DNA of 64,000 nt from Chitinophaga caseinilytica (lineage in GTDB: Bacteria > Bacteroidota > Bacteroidia > Chitinophagales > Chitinophagaceae). The position numbers were made by a program, and so were the translations under genes. The notes under the pieces were generated by a model, which worked only from the letters and a program-made list of their open reading frames with translations, was not told where the DNA came from and searched no databases. Below, piece after piece: positions 18,448 to 27,109 of the stretch; position 1 is the first letter of the stretch, and every line of letters starts with the position of its first letter. Location of the stretch: positions 88,501-152,500 of the forward strand of contig NZ_CP150096.1 of assembly GCF_038396765.1 (NCBI RefSeq). The letters run 5' to 3'.

Positions 18448-20169
18448 ATGATACATTTTGATCTTCCAAAGGAAAAATCCTCCATCATCAAGGTGATAGG
18501 CATTGGTGGCGGAGGAAGCAATGCGGTGAACCACATGTTCAGTCAGAACATTGAGGGTGTGAACTTCATTATTTGCAATACCGACGCACAGGCGATTGCA
18601 AACAGCCCCGTACCCAACAAGGTACAGCTGGGCCCGCATTTGACGCAGGGACTCGGAGCTGGCGCCAATCCCCGGATCGGCGAACAGGCTACGGAAGAAT
18701 CATTCGAAGAAATTAAAAAAATACTGGAGGTGAACACCAAAATGGCGTTCATCACCGCCGGTATGGGAGGCGGCACCGGCACCGGCGGCGCACCCATCAT
18801 CGCCAAAATATGCAAGGAACTGGGCATCCTCACCGTGGGCATCGTCACCACCCCCTTCTCTTACGAAGGTAAAAAGAGAATGATCCAGGCCGAAGAAGGC
18901 ATCAACCGCCTCAAGGATTATGTGGACACACTGCTGATCATTTCCAACGACAAGCTCCGTCAGAAATTCGGCGACCTCAAATTCAAGGCGGCCTTCGAAA
19001 AAGCGGATAACGTGCTCGCCACCGCGGCAAAATGTATCACAGACGTTATCAACTCCACCGGCCAGATCAACGTCGACTTCGCCGATGTTTGCACCGTTAT
19101 GCGCAACGGCGGCGTAGCCATCCTCGGATCGGCCATCGCCGAAGGCGAAAACCGCGCACAGGCCGCGATCGAAGATGCACTGACTTCCCCGCTCCTGAAC
19201 GACAACGATATCAAAGGCGCCAAATGGATCCTGATCAATATCTCCTCTTCCGAAGGCGAATTCGAGCACACGCTCGATGAAATGGACATCATCCAGGCCT
19301 ACGTACAGAGCATGGCAGGCGAAGATTGCGACGTGATCCTCGGTGTTGGCTACGATCAGAGCCTCCAGCGCAACCTGGGCGTTACCATCATCGCCACCGG
19401 CTTTGAGCAGAACCCCATCCGCCAGGCCAAATCGCAACAACCGGCCGCTACGACCGAACAACAGGAAGAACCCAAGATCGTCATGACCCTCGGCGGCGAA
19501 AACGAAGAAAAGAAAATGCACAACCAGGGCATGCTCTTCTCCGACGACGAGCCCGAGATCATCGACATCATGGCGCCCCGCCTCGTGGAACCCACCGTTA
19601 CACACCCGGCCAGCGCAGCTTCCTTCATGCCCCCCGCTCCGCAACAACCGGAACGCGAGACCTACACGCTCAACATCGAGCCCGTAGAACCCTCCGCCCC
19701 GCAGACACAAGCCGCTCCGCAGCCCCAGCCCGTTCAGCAGAAACCTGCTACCAGCGCAGGTTCCGGAGGCTACCTCAACCGCCCTTCCAACATTTACGTG
19801 GAACCGGTGAGCAGCAATAACATGCAGCAGCAGGAAGAAATGAAAATGGTGTACCGGGAAGACGCCAACAACGCTCCCGTTCCTCCCCCGCAGCCCCAGG
19901 CGCTGCACGACGACCAGGCCGAAGAACAACGGAAGAAGCAGCTCGAACGCGTAGCCAAACTGCGCAGCATCAGCTTCAACGTGAAAAATATGGATAACAA
20001 CACCGAAATCGAGAACATTCCCGCGTACCTCCGCCGGAACATCGATCTCGACAACGGTGCCGGTTCCGCCGAGCACTTCTACTCCAGCTACACAGTTGGC
20101 CAGAACGGCGAAAACCAGGCAGAGATCAACACGATCAATACCTTTCTCGACGGGAAAAAGCCCGATTGA
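18448..20169 (+). CDS. ftsZ: FtsZ, tubulin-like division GTPase
   Basis: Cytoplasmic GTPase forming the division ring. The G-box GGGTGTGGAP lies at 107-116, the synergy loop INVDFADV near 206, and the globular domain ends about residue 325. A long Pro/Gln/Glu-rich linker (about 330-530) follows, then the conserved C-terminal peptide IPAYLRRN, which binds FtsA, and a further acidic tail of some 45 residues. At 573 aa it is much longer than E. coli FtsZ (383), as in other Bacteroidota. The 107-bp leader has no promoter I can recognise. It is the last gene before the terminator at 20222. Confidence 0.98.
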   Translation: MIHFDLPKEKSSIIKVIGIGGGGSNAVNHMFSQNIEGVNFIICNTDAQAIANSPVPNKVQLGPHLTQGLGAGANPRIGEQATEESFEEIKKILEVNTKMAFITAGMGGGTGTGGAPIIAKICKELGILTVGIVTTPFSYEGKKRMIQAEEGINRLKDYVDTLLIISNDKLRQKFGDLKFKAAFEKADNVLATAAKCITDVINSTGQINVDFADVCTVMRNGGVAILGSAIAEGENRAQAAIEDALTSPLLNDNDIKGAKWILINISSSEGEFEHTLDEMDIIQAYVQSMAGEDCDVILGVGYDQSLQRNLGVTIIATGFEQNPIRQAKSQQPAATTEQQEEPKIVMTLGGENEEKKMHNQGMLFSDDEPEIIDIMAPRLVEPTVTHPASAASFMPPAPQQPERETYTLNIEPVEPSAPQTQAAPQPQPVQQKPATSAGSGGYLNRPSNIYVEPVSSNNMQQQEEMKMVYREDANNAPVPPPQPQALHDDQAEEQRKKQLERVAKLRSISFNVKNMDNNTEIENIPAYLRRNIDLDNGAGSAEHFYSSYTVGQNGENQAEINTINTFLDGKKPD

Positions 20170-20213
20170 TGAATTTTAAGATGATATTAGTTTGATTGTT
20201 TTTTAGTTGTGTT

Positions 20214-20248
20214 AAAAAAAATCCTCCGATTCCTCGGAGGATTTTTTT
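20214..20248. terminator. Strong terminator closing the dcw cluster
   Basis: Perfect stem TCCTCCGA (20222-20229) and TCGGAGGA (20234-20241) with a TTCC loop, flanked by A-tract and T-tract, so it can act in both directions. It lies between ftsZ and the convergent hydrolase gene. Confidence 0.93.
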
Positions 20249-20266
20249 ATGCTTCATGTCGATCGC

Positions 20267-22006
20267 TTACAAGCTGTTGATCACGGCAGCAGCGGCTTTC
20301 ACCATATCTTCGGCTTTCTTTTGCTTCAGGGTATTCCACTCGAAAGTCTTCAGCACTTTCTCCAGTTGCGGCCCCTTCCCTTCCTTCTTCAGGATCTGGA
20401 CCTTCTCATACGCCTGGATGCCCTCCGCCAGCCGCTCGAACCGGATCGAGGAACGGCCGCCGGGGTAAACGAGGTAAGTATCGCCGGCAGCCCAGGTGCG
20501 GAAACGCGAATCGCGGAGCGGATCTTTCACCCAGCAATTGTACGCCCAGCGGAGATAGCCCTTGTAATCCTTACCTGCGGCGTAATATCCCAGCCACGCG
20601 GATTCCGCGGGAGGCGAGAAGGTAAAGGTATTCGGGAAACCTTCCGTACAGCAGGTATAATAAGTGGTCGGCCAGTTTTTGCCAAAGCGCGTGGCACGCT
20701 CTTCCGGCGTGAAATCCTGTCCGATGGCGATGCAATAATCGTAGATATCGTTCACCAGTTCCTTGTGGTAATTACCCGCCAAAGACACCTTGAAATCCTT
20801 GTCCACACTGCGGATCAGCTTAATAGCGGCCTGCATGGCCTCCATTGGGCGCTCGTCCATCGCGATGCAGGTGATATCGAACCAGCCTTTCTGTTTCAGG
20901 TGTTTGGCGAAATCGGCGAGCATGGGGCGCCAGTGTGCGTCGTATTCTGCGGATCCCGGTTTGGCCACGATGTGGGTCATTTTGCCGGTGGCTTCTTCAT
21001 AATAGTAGAACTTCAGGTTCCAGGGGATCATGCTGTAACAGGCGATCTGTTTGGTGATGCCGCATTCCATCATGAATTCCACCCATTTGTCGAATTCGGA
21101 ATAATCGTACGTCCAGGAGCCGTCGCGTTTCTTCGTCCATTTTACCATATCGCCGTAAATATCTTCGGTCTGGCTGTTCCAGGGGTCGTAAATGATGCTG
21201 GTGGTGATCACTTTCTGCCCGATGCCCGCCAATTGGGTCATATAGGGCCGCATGGCGTCGAAATGCTCCTTGCTGAAGGGTTTTACGTTATGGTAGCGGG
21301 AGATCGCGTAGGGGCTCTGCCAGAGGTCGAGGTGGTATTGCCAGTCTTTGGCCTCGGGGAGCGTGCGGGAATTTACGGTAACGTCGTAATTGAGGGTTTT
21401 GATCGACACGCCCTTGTTGTTTTTCACGGTCACCGTGCCTTTGTACACGCCCGCAGCCGTTCCGGCCGGCACTTTGATGCTGAGCCACACCGGCTGGGTG
21501 GAATTGGCGGCGATGTTGATGGAAGATTTATAGTCGATGGCGTCTGCCACGAGGGAGGAATCGAATTCTTCGGGCTTGCGGTAGCCGCAGCCGCCGCCTT
21601 CGCTGTTCAGCTCATCGGTCATCACATAGCGCAGAAAGCCGGTGGAAACGGCGCTGGAGGGGATGGTATTGCCTTTTCCGTCTGACAGCGCGGATTTGGA
21701 CACCGTTACGCCGGGCTGGGCCTGCGTGGTGTAAATAACGAACTGGGTGTGGATTTTCTCGTTCTTCCAGGCGTGGGCGCTCCAGGAAGTGGCCAGGCTG
21801 CCGGATTCCGGGGCATAGAGCTTGTCGTACCGGAGATCTGCACTGCCGAACTGGACATGCGTCCCGGGGCGGATGGCGCTCCAGGCGGCGGGGTCTACCT
21901 TGCGCCAGTCTTTCAGCTCCGAATAATCGGAATTAATACCGGCCTGGCCGAACACGGTGAGGGAAGTTGCCACGAAGATACCCGTGGCGAGTAGTTGTCT
22001 TATCAT
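20267..22006 (-). CDS. GH123-like (DUF4091) secreted glycoside hydrolase
   Basis: Exported protein of 579 aa: signal peptide (1-20, ending VFGQ), an N-terminal beta-sandwich region (about 30-215) and a catalytic barrel of DUF4091/GH123 type (about 225-540). GH123 enzymes studied are exo-beta-N-acetylgalactosaminidases that use an adjacent Asp-Glu pair with substrate assistance; here ITCIAMDERP puts such a pair at Asp384-Glu385. YDPWNSQTEDIYGDMVKW and PGGRSSIRFERLAEGIQAYE are further family-like blocks. It stands alone, with no other carbohydrate genes beside it, so the substrate is not predictable. A weak promoter (TTTG at 22064-22067 on the minus strand, then TATATTGT after 20 bp) precedes it. 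Confidence 0.75.
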   Translation of the reverse strand: MIRQLLATGIFVATSLTVFGQAGINSDYSELKDWRKVDPAAWSAIRPGTHVQFGSADLRYDKLYAPESGSLATSWSAHAWKNEKIHTQFVIYTTQAQPGVTVSKSALSDGKGNTIPSSAVSTGFLRYVMTDELNSEGGGCGYRKPEEFDSSLVADAIDYKSSINIAANSTQPVWLSIKVPAGTAAGVYKGTVTVKNNKGVSIKTLNYDVTVNSRTLPEAKDWQYHLDLWQSPYAISRYHNVKPFSKEHFDAMRPYMTQLAGIGQKVITTSIIYDPWNSQTEDIYGDMVKWTKKRDGSWTYDYSEFDKWVEFMMECGITKQIACYSMIPWNLKFYYYEEATGKMTHIVAKPGSAEYDAHWRPMLADFAKHLKQKGWFDITCIAMDERPMEAMQAAIKLIRSVDKDFKVSLAGNYHKELVNDIYDYCIAIGQDFTPEERATRFGKNWPTTYYTCCTEGFPNTFTFSPPAESAWLGYYAAGKDYKGYLRWAYNCWVKDPLRDSRFRTWAAGDTYLVYPGGRSSIRFERLAEGIQAYEKVQILKKEGKGPQLEKVLKTFEWNTLKQKKAEDMVKAAAAVINSL

Positions 22007-22070
22007 AAATGACGAATTGCGTAAAGGTGAAGCTCACAATATACTGCTCGCTTCCCATCCCTGCAAACCG

Positions 22071-24038
22071 TCAGTCATCAAATCTATGCCGGTCGGCCAC
22101 CCTTTTGAGTTGCAGATTGGTAACCGGGGCCACTACCAGCGGGAATTTCTCAATGGTCACGTAGCTGGAATCCAGCCCGAAACCGCGCTCTTCCGACAGC
22201 CCGATCTTTTTCAGCATAAAGTAGATCCGCATGATGATCCGTTCGTGCAGTGGCAGGTCGTTATCGTGGGAAAGGAATTTTTCCATGACGATAAACTGGA
22301 AATCCCCTACTACATTGTTTTTGCTGAGCGATTCGTACCGGCTGGTGATATTTACTTCCTTGTTGCGCACCATGTCTTCCACCACCATTCTGAACATCAG
22401 GTTGATCCGTTGTTCCACCCTGAACCCGAGCCGGAATTCGACGCGGATCACTTCGTTGGGGATGATGGTCTGCACGGTGTATTCGCTCATGTAAGGCTCA
22501 TCCACCACATCTACGTGCACGAACCAGTAGATATCGGCGCGCTTGGGCTTTTTATTGAGGACGGAATAAATGATCTTATGCTCGATCTCCTTCGGATTGT
22601 CGGCACTGCTCATGTACACGAGGTGCGTGGCGTATTTGGGGATGGAAGAATCGTTGCTGAGCTCCTGCAGGATGGGCAGGTAATCTTCCAGCCTTACGAA
22701 TTCCACATACCGGTTCTTGATCTTGCGCGAGCGGTACCAGGCGTACATAACGAGGAACAGCGCACCGCCTACGATCACCGTCACGTAACCGCCATGCGTG
22801 AATTTCTGGAGGTTGGCGAGGAGGAACGAGAATTCGATGGTGAGGTACACGGCGAGATACAGCCCTATCCACCAGAGTTTTACCCGGCGTGTGTAGAGGT
22901 AAAACGCGAAGAGGCACGACGTCATCAGCATACACAGCGTGATCGACAGGCCGTATGCCGCTTCCATGGCCGACGATTCCTTGAAGATCAGCACGATGCC
23001 GCTACAGCCGACGAACAGCATGAGGTTGATGCCGGGGATATATAACTGGCCGCGTTGTTCGGTCGGGTAGTTGATTTTGAGCTTGGGCCAAAGGTTGAGG
23101 CGCATGGCTTCCGAGATCAGGGTAAAGGAGCCTGAAATGAGGGCTTGCGATGCGATAACGGAGGCGATGGTGGCGATCAGTACGCCGAAGATCACGAAAC
23201 CTTCCGGCATGATGAGGAAGAACGGGTTTTCGCCGTTGAGTTTCTGACCGGTTTGGGTGAGGAGCCAGGCTCCCTGGCCCAGGTAGTTGAGGATGAGGGA
23301 AATTTTCACCCAGATCCAGGATACGCGGATGTTGCCGCGGCCTACGTGCCCCAAATCCGAATAGAGGGCCTCGGCCCCCGTGGTACAGAGGAAAACGGCC
23401 CCCAGCAGCAAAAAGCCGTGCGGGTAAAGGGTGAGCAGTTTAACGCCGTAGTAGGGATTGAATGCCTTGAGCACGGAAAGATCGTCTGCGATGTGCATGA
23501 TGCCGAGGATGGCGAGCATGCCGAACCAGATGACCATGATGGGGCCAAACAGCTTGCCGATCGACATGGTGCCGAACTGCTGCATGAAGAACAGGCCGGA
23601 GATGATCAGCAATACGATTTTCACGATGGTCATGGTGTCGAGGTCCTTGAACACGGGTAGTGTTCGCAAACCTTCAACGGCGGAGGTAACGGTGATGGGC
23701 GGCGTGATGATCCCGTCTGCCAGGAGCGCCGCACCTCCTATCATGCCGAATATGACGGTCCATTTACCGTGCCGCCTGACGAGGGCATATAGTGAGAAGA
23801 TGCCGCCTTCTCCCTTGTTATCCGCCTTGAGGGTGAGGATAACGTATTTTACGGTTGTTTGCAGGGTGAGTGTCCAGATGATGCAGGAAATACCACCTAT
23901 GACCAGCAGTTCGCTGATTTCGTTGGTCCCAACAATGGCTTTGAATACGTAGAGCGGAGAAGTACCGATATCGCCGTAGATGATACCCAGTGCCACGATG
24001 ATGCCGGCAAGGGTAGCTTTATTGAAGTTTTTTACCAC
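22071..24038 (-). CDS. kup: Kup-family low-affinity potassium transporter
   Basis: Inner-membrane K+/H+ symporter of the KUP/HAK/KT family. The N-terminal GIIYGDIGTSPLYVFKA motif, KADNKGEGGIFSLYALVRR, GGAALLADGIITPPITVTSAVEGL and about twelve membrane helices (residues about 10-440) are all present, then a cytoplasmic C-terminal domain (about 450-655) of the usual size. The start is GTG at 24038. A minus-strand TAAATTTG (24068-24075) is a good -7 box candidate. No potassium regulators lie nearby. Confidence 0.94.
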   Translation of the reverse strand: MVKNFNKATLAGIIVALGIIYGDIGTSPLYVFKAIVGTNEISELLVIGGISCIIWTLTLQTTVKYVILTLKADNKGEGGIFSLYALVRRHGKWTVIFGMIGGAALLADGIITPPITVTSAVEGLRTLPVFKDLDTMTIVKIVLLIISGLFFMQQFGTMSIGKLFGPIMVIWFGMLAILGIMHIADDLSVLKAFNPYYGVKLLTLYPHGFLLLGAVFLCTTGAEALYSDLGHVGRGNIRVSWIWVKISLILNYLGQGAWLLTQTGQKLNGENPFFLIMPEGFVIFGVLIATIASVIASQALISGSFTLISEAMRLNLWPKLKINYPTEQRGQLYIPGINLMLFVGCSGIVLIFKESSAMEAAYGLSITLCMLMTSCLFAFYLYTRRVKLWWIGLYLAVYLTIEFSFLLANLQKFTHGGYVTVIVGGALFLVMYAWYRSRKIKNRYVEFVRLEDYLPILQELSNDSSIPKYATHLVYMSSADNPKEIEHKIIYSVLNKKPKRADIYWFVHVDVVDEPYMSEYTVQTIIPNEVIRVEFRLGFRVEQRINLMFRMVVEDMVRNKEVNITSRYESLSKNNVVGDFQFIVMEKFLSHDNDLPLHERIIMRIYFMLKKIGLSEERGFGLDSSYVTIEKFPLVVAPVTNLQLKRVADRHRFDD

Positions 24039-24067
24039 GCTAAAAACGATATGAAGTTTAGGCGAGT

Positions 24068-24075
24068 CAAATTTA
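24068..24075 (-). promoter_or_regulatory. Candidate promoter -7 box for kup
   Basis: Minus-strand TAAATTTG fits TAnnTTTG exactly and lies about 30 bp before the GTG start. A CTTG stands 21 bp further upstream instead of a TTTG, so the -33 element is weak. Confidence 0.42.
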
Positions 24076-24182
24076 GTAATAAATAATCAGGATTTGCAAG
24101 AAGTAAAAAACGCGTTGTAAATAAAACGGGGATGGGGGCCCGGGGGTTCACGGAGACAAAAAAATAACGGGGGAATGGCCAT

Positions 24183-24211
24183 AAAAAAAGGGCTGCCTGA
24201 TGAGGCAGCCC
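24183..24211 (-). terminator. Terminator of the ompA-like gene
   Basis: Perfect 9-bp stem GGGCTGCCT (24190-24198) and AGGCAGCCC (24203-24211), loop GATG, followed on the minus strand by a run of T. It lies 28 bp after the stop codon of the OmpA-family gene. Confidence 0.92.
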
Positions 24212-24238
24212 CTTTCGTTATTTTACCTTGGCGAGGTA

Positions 24239-25789
24239 TTAGTTAGCGGGATTCAGGTCCACGGTACCAGCGTCGCCAGGAGTGTTTTGTTTGATGAAAC
24301 GGCCGCGGTCGATGCCTTGCTTGTCAGCCAGGTAGTCGATCACTGCGTCTACGCGACGGCTGCTCAGGTCAACACCACCTTTTTTGCCTTTGGCACCAGC
24401 GTGGCCGGTAACCAGGATGTTGCAGGAGGGGTTGGAACGGAGGGTGTTAGCCACGCTGCTCAGGATAGCTTCGTTTTCAGAGGAAACTTTAGTGGAGCTG
24501 CCTTTGAAAGATACGCTGGGGAACATCAGGCTGGCGCAATCGGTCTTCTTGATGTTGTTGCAGCACTCAGGATCCGGGCATTTGCCTACACCGTCAGCGT
24601 CAACAGGCTGGCAGTAAGTCGGAGTGATGAGTTGTTTGTCTTTGTAGTCAGGAACGCCGTCACCGTCGGTATCTTTAGCTACACCGTGAGAATCAACAGG
24701 TGCACCAGCGGGGGTGTTGGGTTCGCGGTCGAACTGGTCGGTTACGCCGTCGCCATCAGCATCAGGCAGTACGGGAGCCGGCAGTTTCATACGACGGGGG
24801 CTGTTGAGCTCGTTGTAGGCGAAATCCAGCGGGTTAACCCACCAGAGGGGTTCTACGCGTTTGCTGGAGTTACCGAGGTTGAAGTTCAGGCGAACAGAGG
24901 TGTAAGAGAAGAAGTCGTTGCTCTTGTCGTACGCACCGGCGGTGTAACCGTCCAGATAGTCATCGAAGGGCAGGGTGATTTTTTCTTCAACGCCGATGTT
25001 GAAACGTTTAGACACTTTGAAAGCGATACCGGTACCTACGTTCAGCGCGTGACGGAGGAGCTGGTTTTCGTCTTTACGGCCGATCTGAACGCGGTTGCCC
25101 TGGTTCGGAGCGTTTTGCTCATATTTACGGTCGTAGAAATCCTTCAGATCTTTACGGATGTCTTTCTTCTTGCGGCCGAAGTCGATAGAAGAGTAGTTGT
25201 AAGCGGAACCTTGTTCGTTCAGTGCATCAACGTCAACGTCAGCCAGCATTACACCATAACCACCCAGTACATACCAGTTAATTTTAGGCTGTGCCTTGTA
25301 GAACAGGATGTTGCTCAGGGAAGCGATGAAGTCCAAAGACAGCTGGTGAGTTGCTGTTTTGTAGTTCGGAACGATTTTGCCACCGTTAGCGGCAGCTGTA
25401 GCAGCCCAGGGATTGCCGTCTCTGCCAGCGATGGTCGGCTTCAGCTGATAATCCAGACCGTAGTCGAAAGATCCGGTATATTCAGCTCTCAGAGAGAACG
25501 TGTGACCGAGTGCTTTTCTCAGCGAGATACCGCCACCGAAACCGGGAAGAGCGGAAACATCACCTTGAATGAAGTGGTAGCCACCGTGGAAACCCAGTTC
25601 CCACATGCTACGGGGTTTTGCGGGGTAATCAGACTGGTTGTTTCTGAAGCTGTTGAATTGCGCCATATTCTTAGCCGAAACTTTCGAGGAGTCCAGGGCA
25701 TCATATGAGGGCTTAACCTGCGCAAAACCAGGAGATGCAGCCAGAGCGGACATTGCACCTGCCAGTAGTAAGTACTTTTTGCTTGCCAT
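24239..25789 (-). CDS. OmpA-family outer-membrane protein with thrombospondin type 3 repeats
   Basis: Signal peptide (1-24, ending GFAQ), an N-terminal region of about 310 residues that probably forms a beta-barrel, a calcium-binding thrombospondin type 3 linker (DADGDGVTDQFDREPN, DTDGDGVPDYKDKQ; about 325-375), a short Cys-rich piece, then a C-terminal OmpA-like domain (about 405-516). The domain keeps the LSSRRVDAVIDYL helix, but the family GHTD motif reads GHAG, so the Asp that normally binds diaminopimelate is missing. It has its own promoter and terminator. It is likely an abundant protein linking the outer membrane to the wall. Confidence 0.85.
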   Translation of the reverse strand: MASKKYLLLAGAMSALAASPGFAQVKPSYDALDSSKVSAKNMAQFNSFRNNQSDYPAKPRSMWELGFHGGYHFIQGDVSALPGFGGGISLRKALGHTFSLRAEYTGSFDYGLDYQLKPTIAGRDGNPWAATAAANGGKIVPNYKTATHQLSLDFIASLSNILFYKAQPKINWYVLGGYGVMLADVDVDALNEQGSAYNYSSIDFGRKKKDIRKDLKDFYDRKYEQNAPNQGNRVQIGRKDENQLLRHALNVGTGIAFKVSKRFNIGVEEKITLPFDDYLDGYTAGAYDKSNDFFSYTSVRLNFNLGNSSKRVEPLWWVNPLDFAYNELNSPRRMKLPAPVLPDADGDGVTDQFDREPNTPAGAPVDSHGVAKDTDGDGVPDYKDKQLITPTYCQPVDADGVGKCPDPECCNNIKKTDCASLMFPSVSFKGSSTKVSSENEAILSSVANTLRSNPSCNILVTGHAGAKGKKGGVDLSSRRVDAVIDYLADKQGIDRGRFIKQNTPGDAGTVDLNPAN

Positions 25790-25847
25790 AATTGTTTTTT
25801 ATTTAAAAACTGTTAAAGATTTTACAATTAACGCGTTTTTTACCAAG

Positions 25848-25878
25848 CAAAGGTAAAAATCCTAAATGAATATACAAA
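25848..25878 (-). promoter_or_regulatory. Promoter of the ompA-like gene
   Basis: Minus strand: TTTG (25878-25875), exactly 19 bp, then TACCTTTG (25855-25848). Both elements and the spacing match the Bacteroidota housekeeping promoter (-33 TTTG, -7 TAnnTTTG). The leader to the ATG at 25789 would be about 50 nt. Confidence 0.75.
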
Positions 25879-26025
25879 TTTTTCTTGCGATTTTATTTGC
25901 ATTGATAACTGCTTCAATATTAAACGCTAAATTAAGGAACATCCAGCTATTGCATACAAATTCGGGGCCAAATTTGCAAAATGTCCGATTTTAGGCCTAG
26001 CTTAGCGTACCTTTTTATTAATAGC

Positions 26026-26991
26026 ATGGAGGAAATTAAACAACTGATTGGGAAGGAATTACACGATTTCGAAGGAAAGTTTGCAGACGCCGTAAAAAGC
26101 CATGTTCCCCTGCTGGACCGGATCATGCACTATATCGTAAAACGAAAGGGCAAACAGATCCGGCCCATGTTCGTGCTCCTCTCCGCACGGCTGTTCGCCG
26201 ACACCATCAATGAAAACACCTACCGCGCCGCCGCGCTGGTAGAACTCCTGCATACCGCCACACTCGTTCATGACGACGTGGTCGACGATTCCCTCGAACG
26301 CCGCGGCTTCTTCTCCATCAACGCTCTGTGGAAGAACAAGATAGCCGTTCTCGTCGGCGATTACCTCCTCTCCAAAGGCCTCCTCCTTTCCGTCACCAAC
26401 AAGGAATTCCGCAGCCTCGAAATCCTCTCGCAGGCCGTCAAGGAAATGTCGGAAGGAGAGCTCCTCCAGATCGAAAAAACCCGCAAACTCGACATCAAGG
26501 AAGACATATACTTCGAGATCATTCGCCGCAAAACCGCCTCCCTCCTCGCCTCCGCCTGCGCCGCCGGCGCATGGAGCACCACGGCAGACGACCAGGTGAC
26601 CGAACAAATGCGCCTTTTCGGCGAAAAAGTCGGCGTCGCATTTCAAATCAAAGACGATCTCTTCGATTACGGCACCGCCAACATCGGCAAACCCACCGGC
26701 ATCGATATCCGGGAAAAGAAAATGACCCTCCCCCTCATCTACACCCTCCAGCACGCATCCCCCGAAAACCGGCGGAAAATTATCAATATTGTGAAAAACC
26801 ATAATAAAGATAAGGACCGCGTCGCCGAAGTCATCGCCATGGTCAACGAATCCGGCGGCATCGACTACACCCGCGAAAAAATGTTCCAGTACCGCGACGA
26901 AGCCCTCGCCATCCTGCACACCTTCCCGGACAACAACATCCGCAAAGGCCTCGAATCCCTCGTCAGGTTCACCACCGATCGCAAATTCTAG
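26026..26991 (+). CDS. Polyprenyl (octaprenyl-type) diphosphate synthase
   Basis: Trans-isoprenyl diphosphate synthase that extends farnesyl diphosphate with isopentenyl diphosphate, probably for the menaquinone side chain. The first aspartate-rich motif HDDVVDD lies at 82-88 with the small-chain positions typical of long-chain enzymes upstream; the second, KDDLFDYG, lies near 217. The KGKQIRPMFV block (41-50) binds diphosphate. I choose ATG 26026 (MEEIKQLIGKEL), the usual family start, giving 321 aa; an upstream ATG at 25981 adds 15 residues and abuts a possible -7 box (CAAATTTG, 25970-25977). Exact chain length cannot be read from the sequence. Confidence 0.9.
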   Translation: MEEIKQLIGKELHDFEGKFADAVKSHVPLLDRIMHYIVKRKGKQIRPMFVLLSARLFADTINENTYRAAALVELLHTATLVHDDVVDDSLERRGFFSINALWKNKIAVLVGDYLLSKGLLLSVTNKEFRSLEILSQAVKEMSEGELLQIEKTRKLDIKEDIYFEIIRRKTASLLASACAAGAWSTTADDQVTEQMRLFGEKVGVAFQIKDDLFDYGTANIGKPTGIDIREKKMTLPLIYTLQHASPENRRKIINIVKNHNKDKDRVAEVIAMVNESGGIDYTREKMFQYRDEALAILHTFPDNNIRKGLESLVRFTTDRKF

Positions 26992-27109
26992 TCCCCCTTC
27001 CTCCTTTTTTCGGAGAATTTCCCGCATTTGGCAGAAATACGGCAATCATCATTATATTACAACCGGATTCAGCCAGATCCGCCGGGATGCTTCCCTATAA
27101 TACAATTGC

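Noticed and set aside
20249..21685. 478-codon open frame antisense to the GH123-like gene
   Set aside because: It begins in the dcw terminator and has no recognisable motif, while the other strand encodes a clear exported hydrolase.
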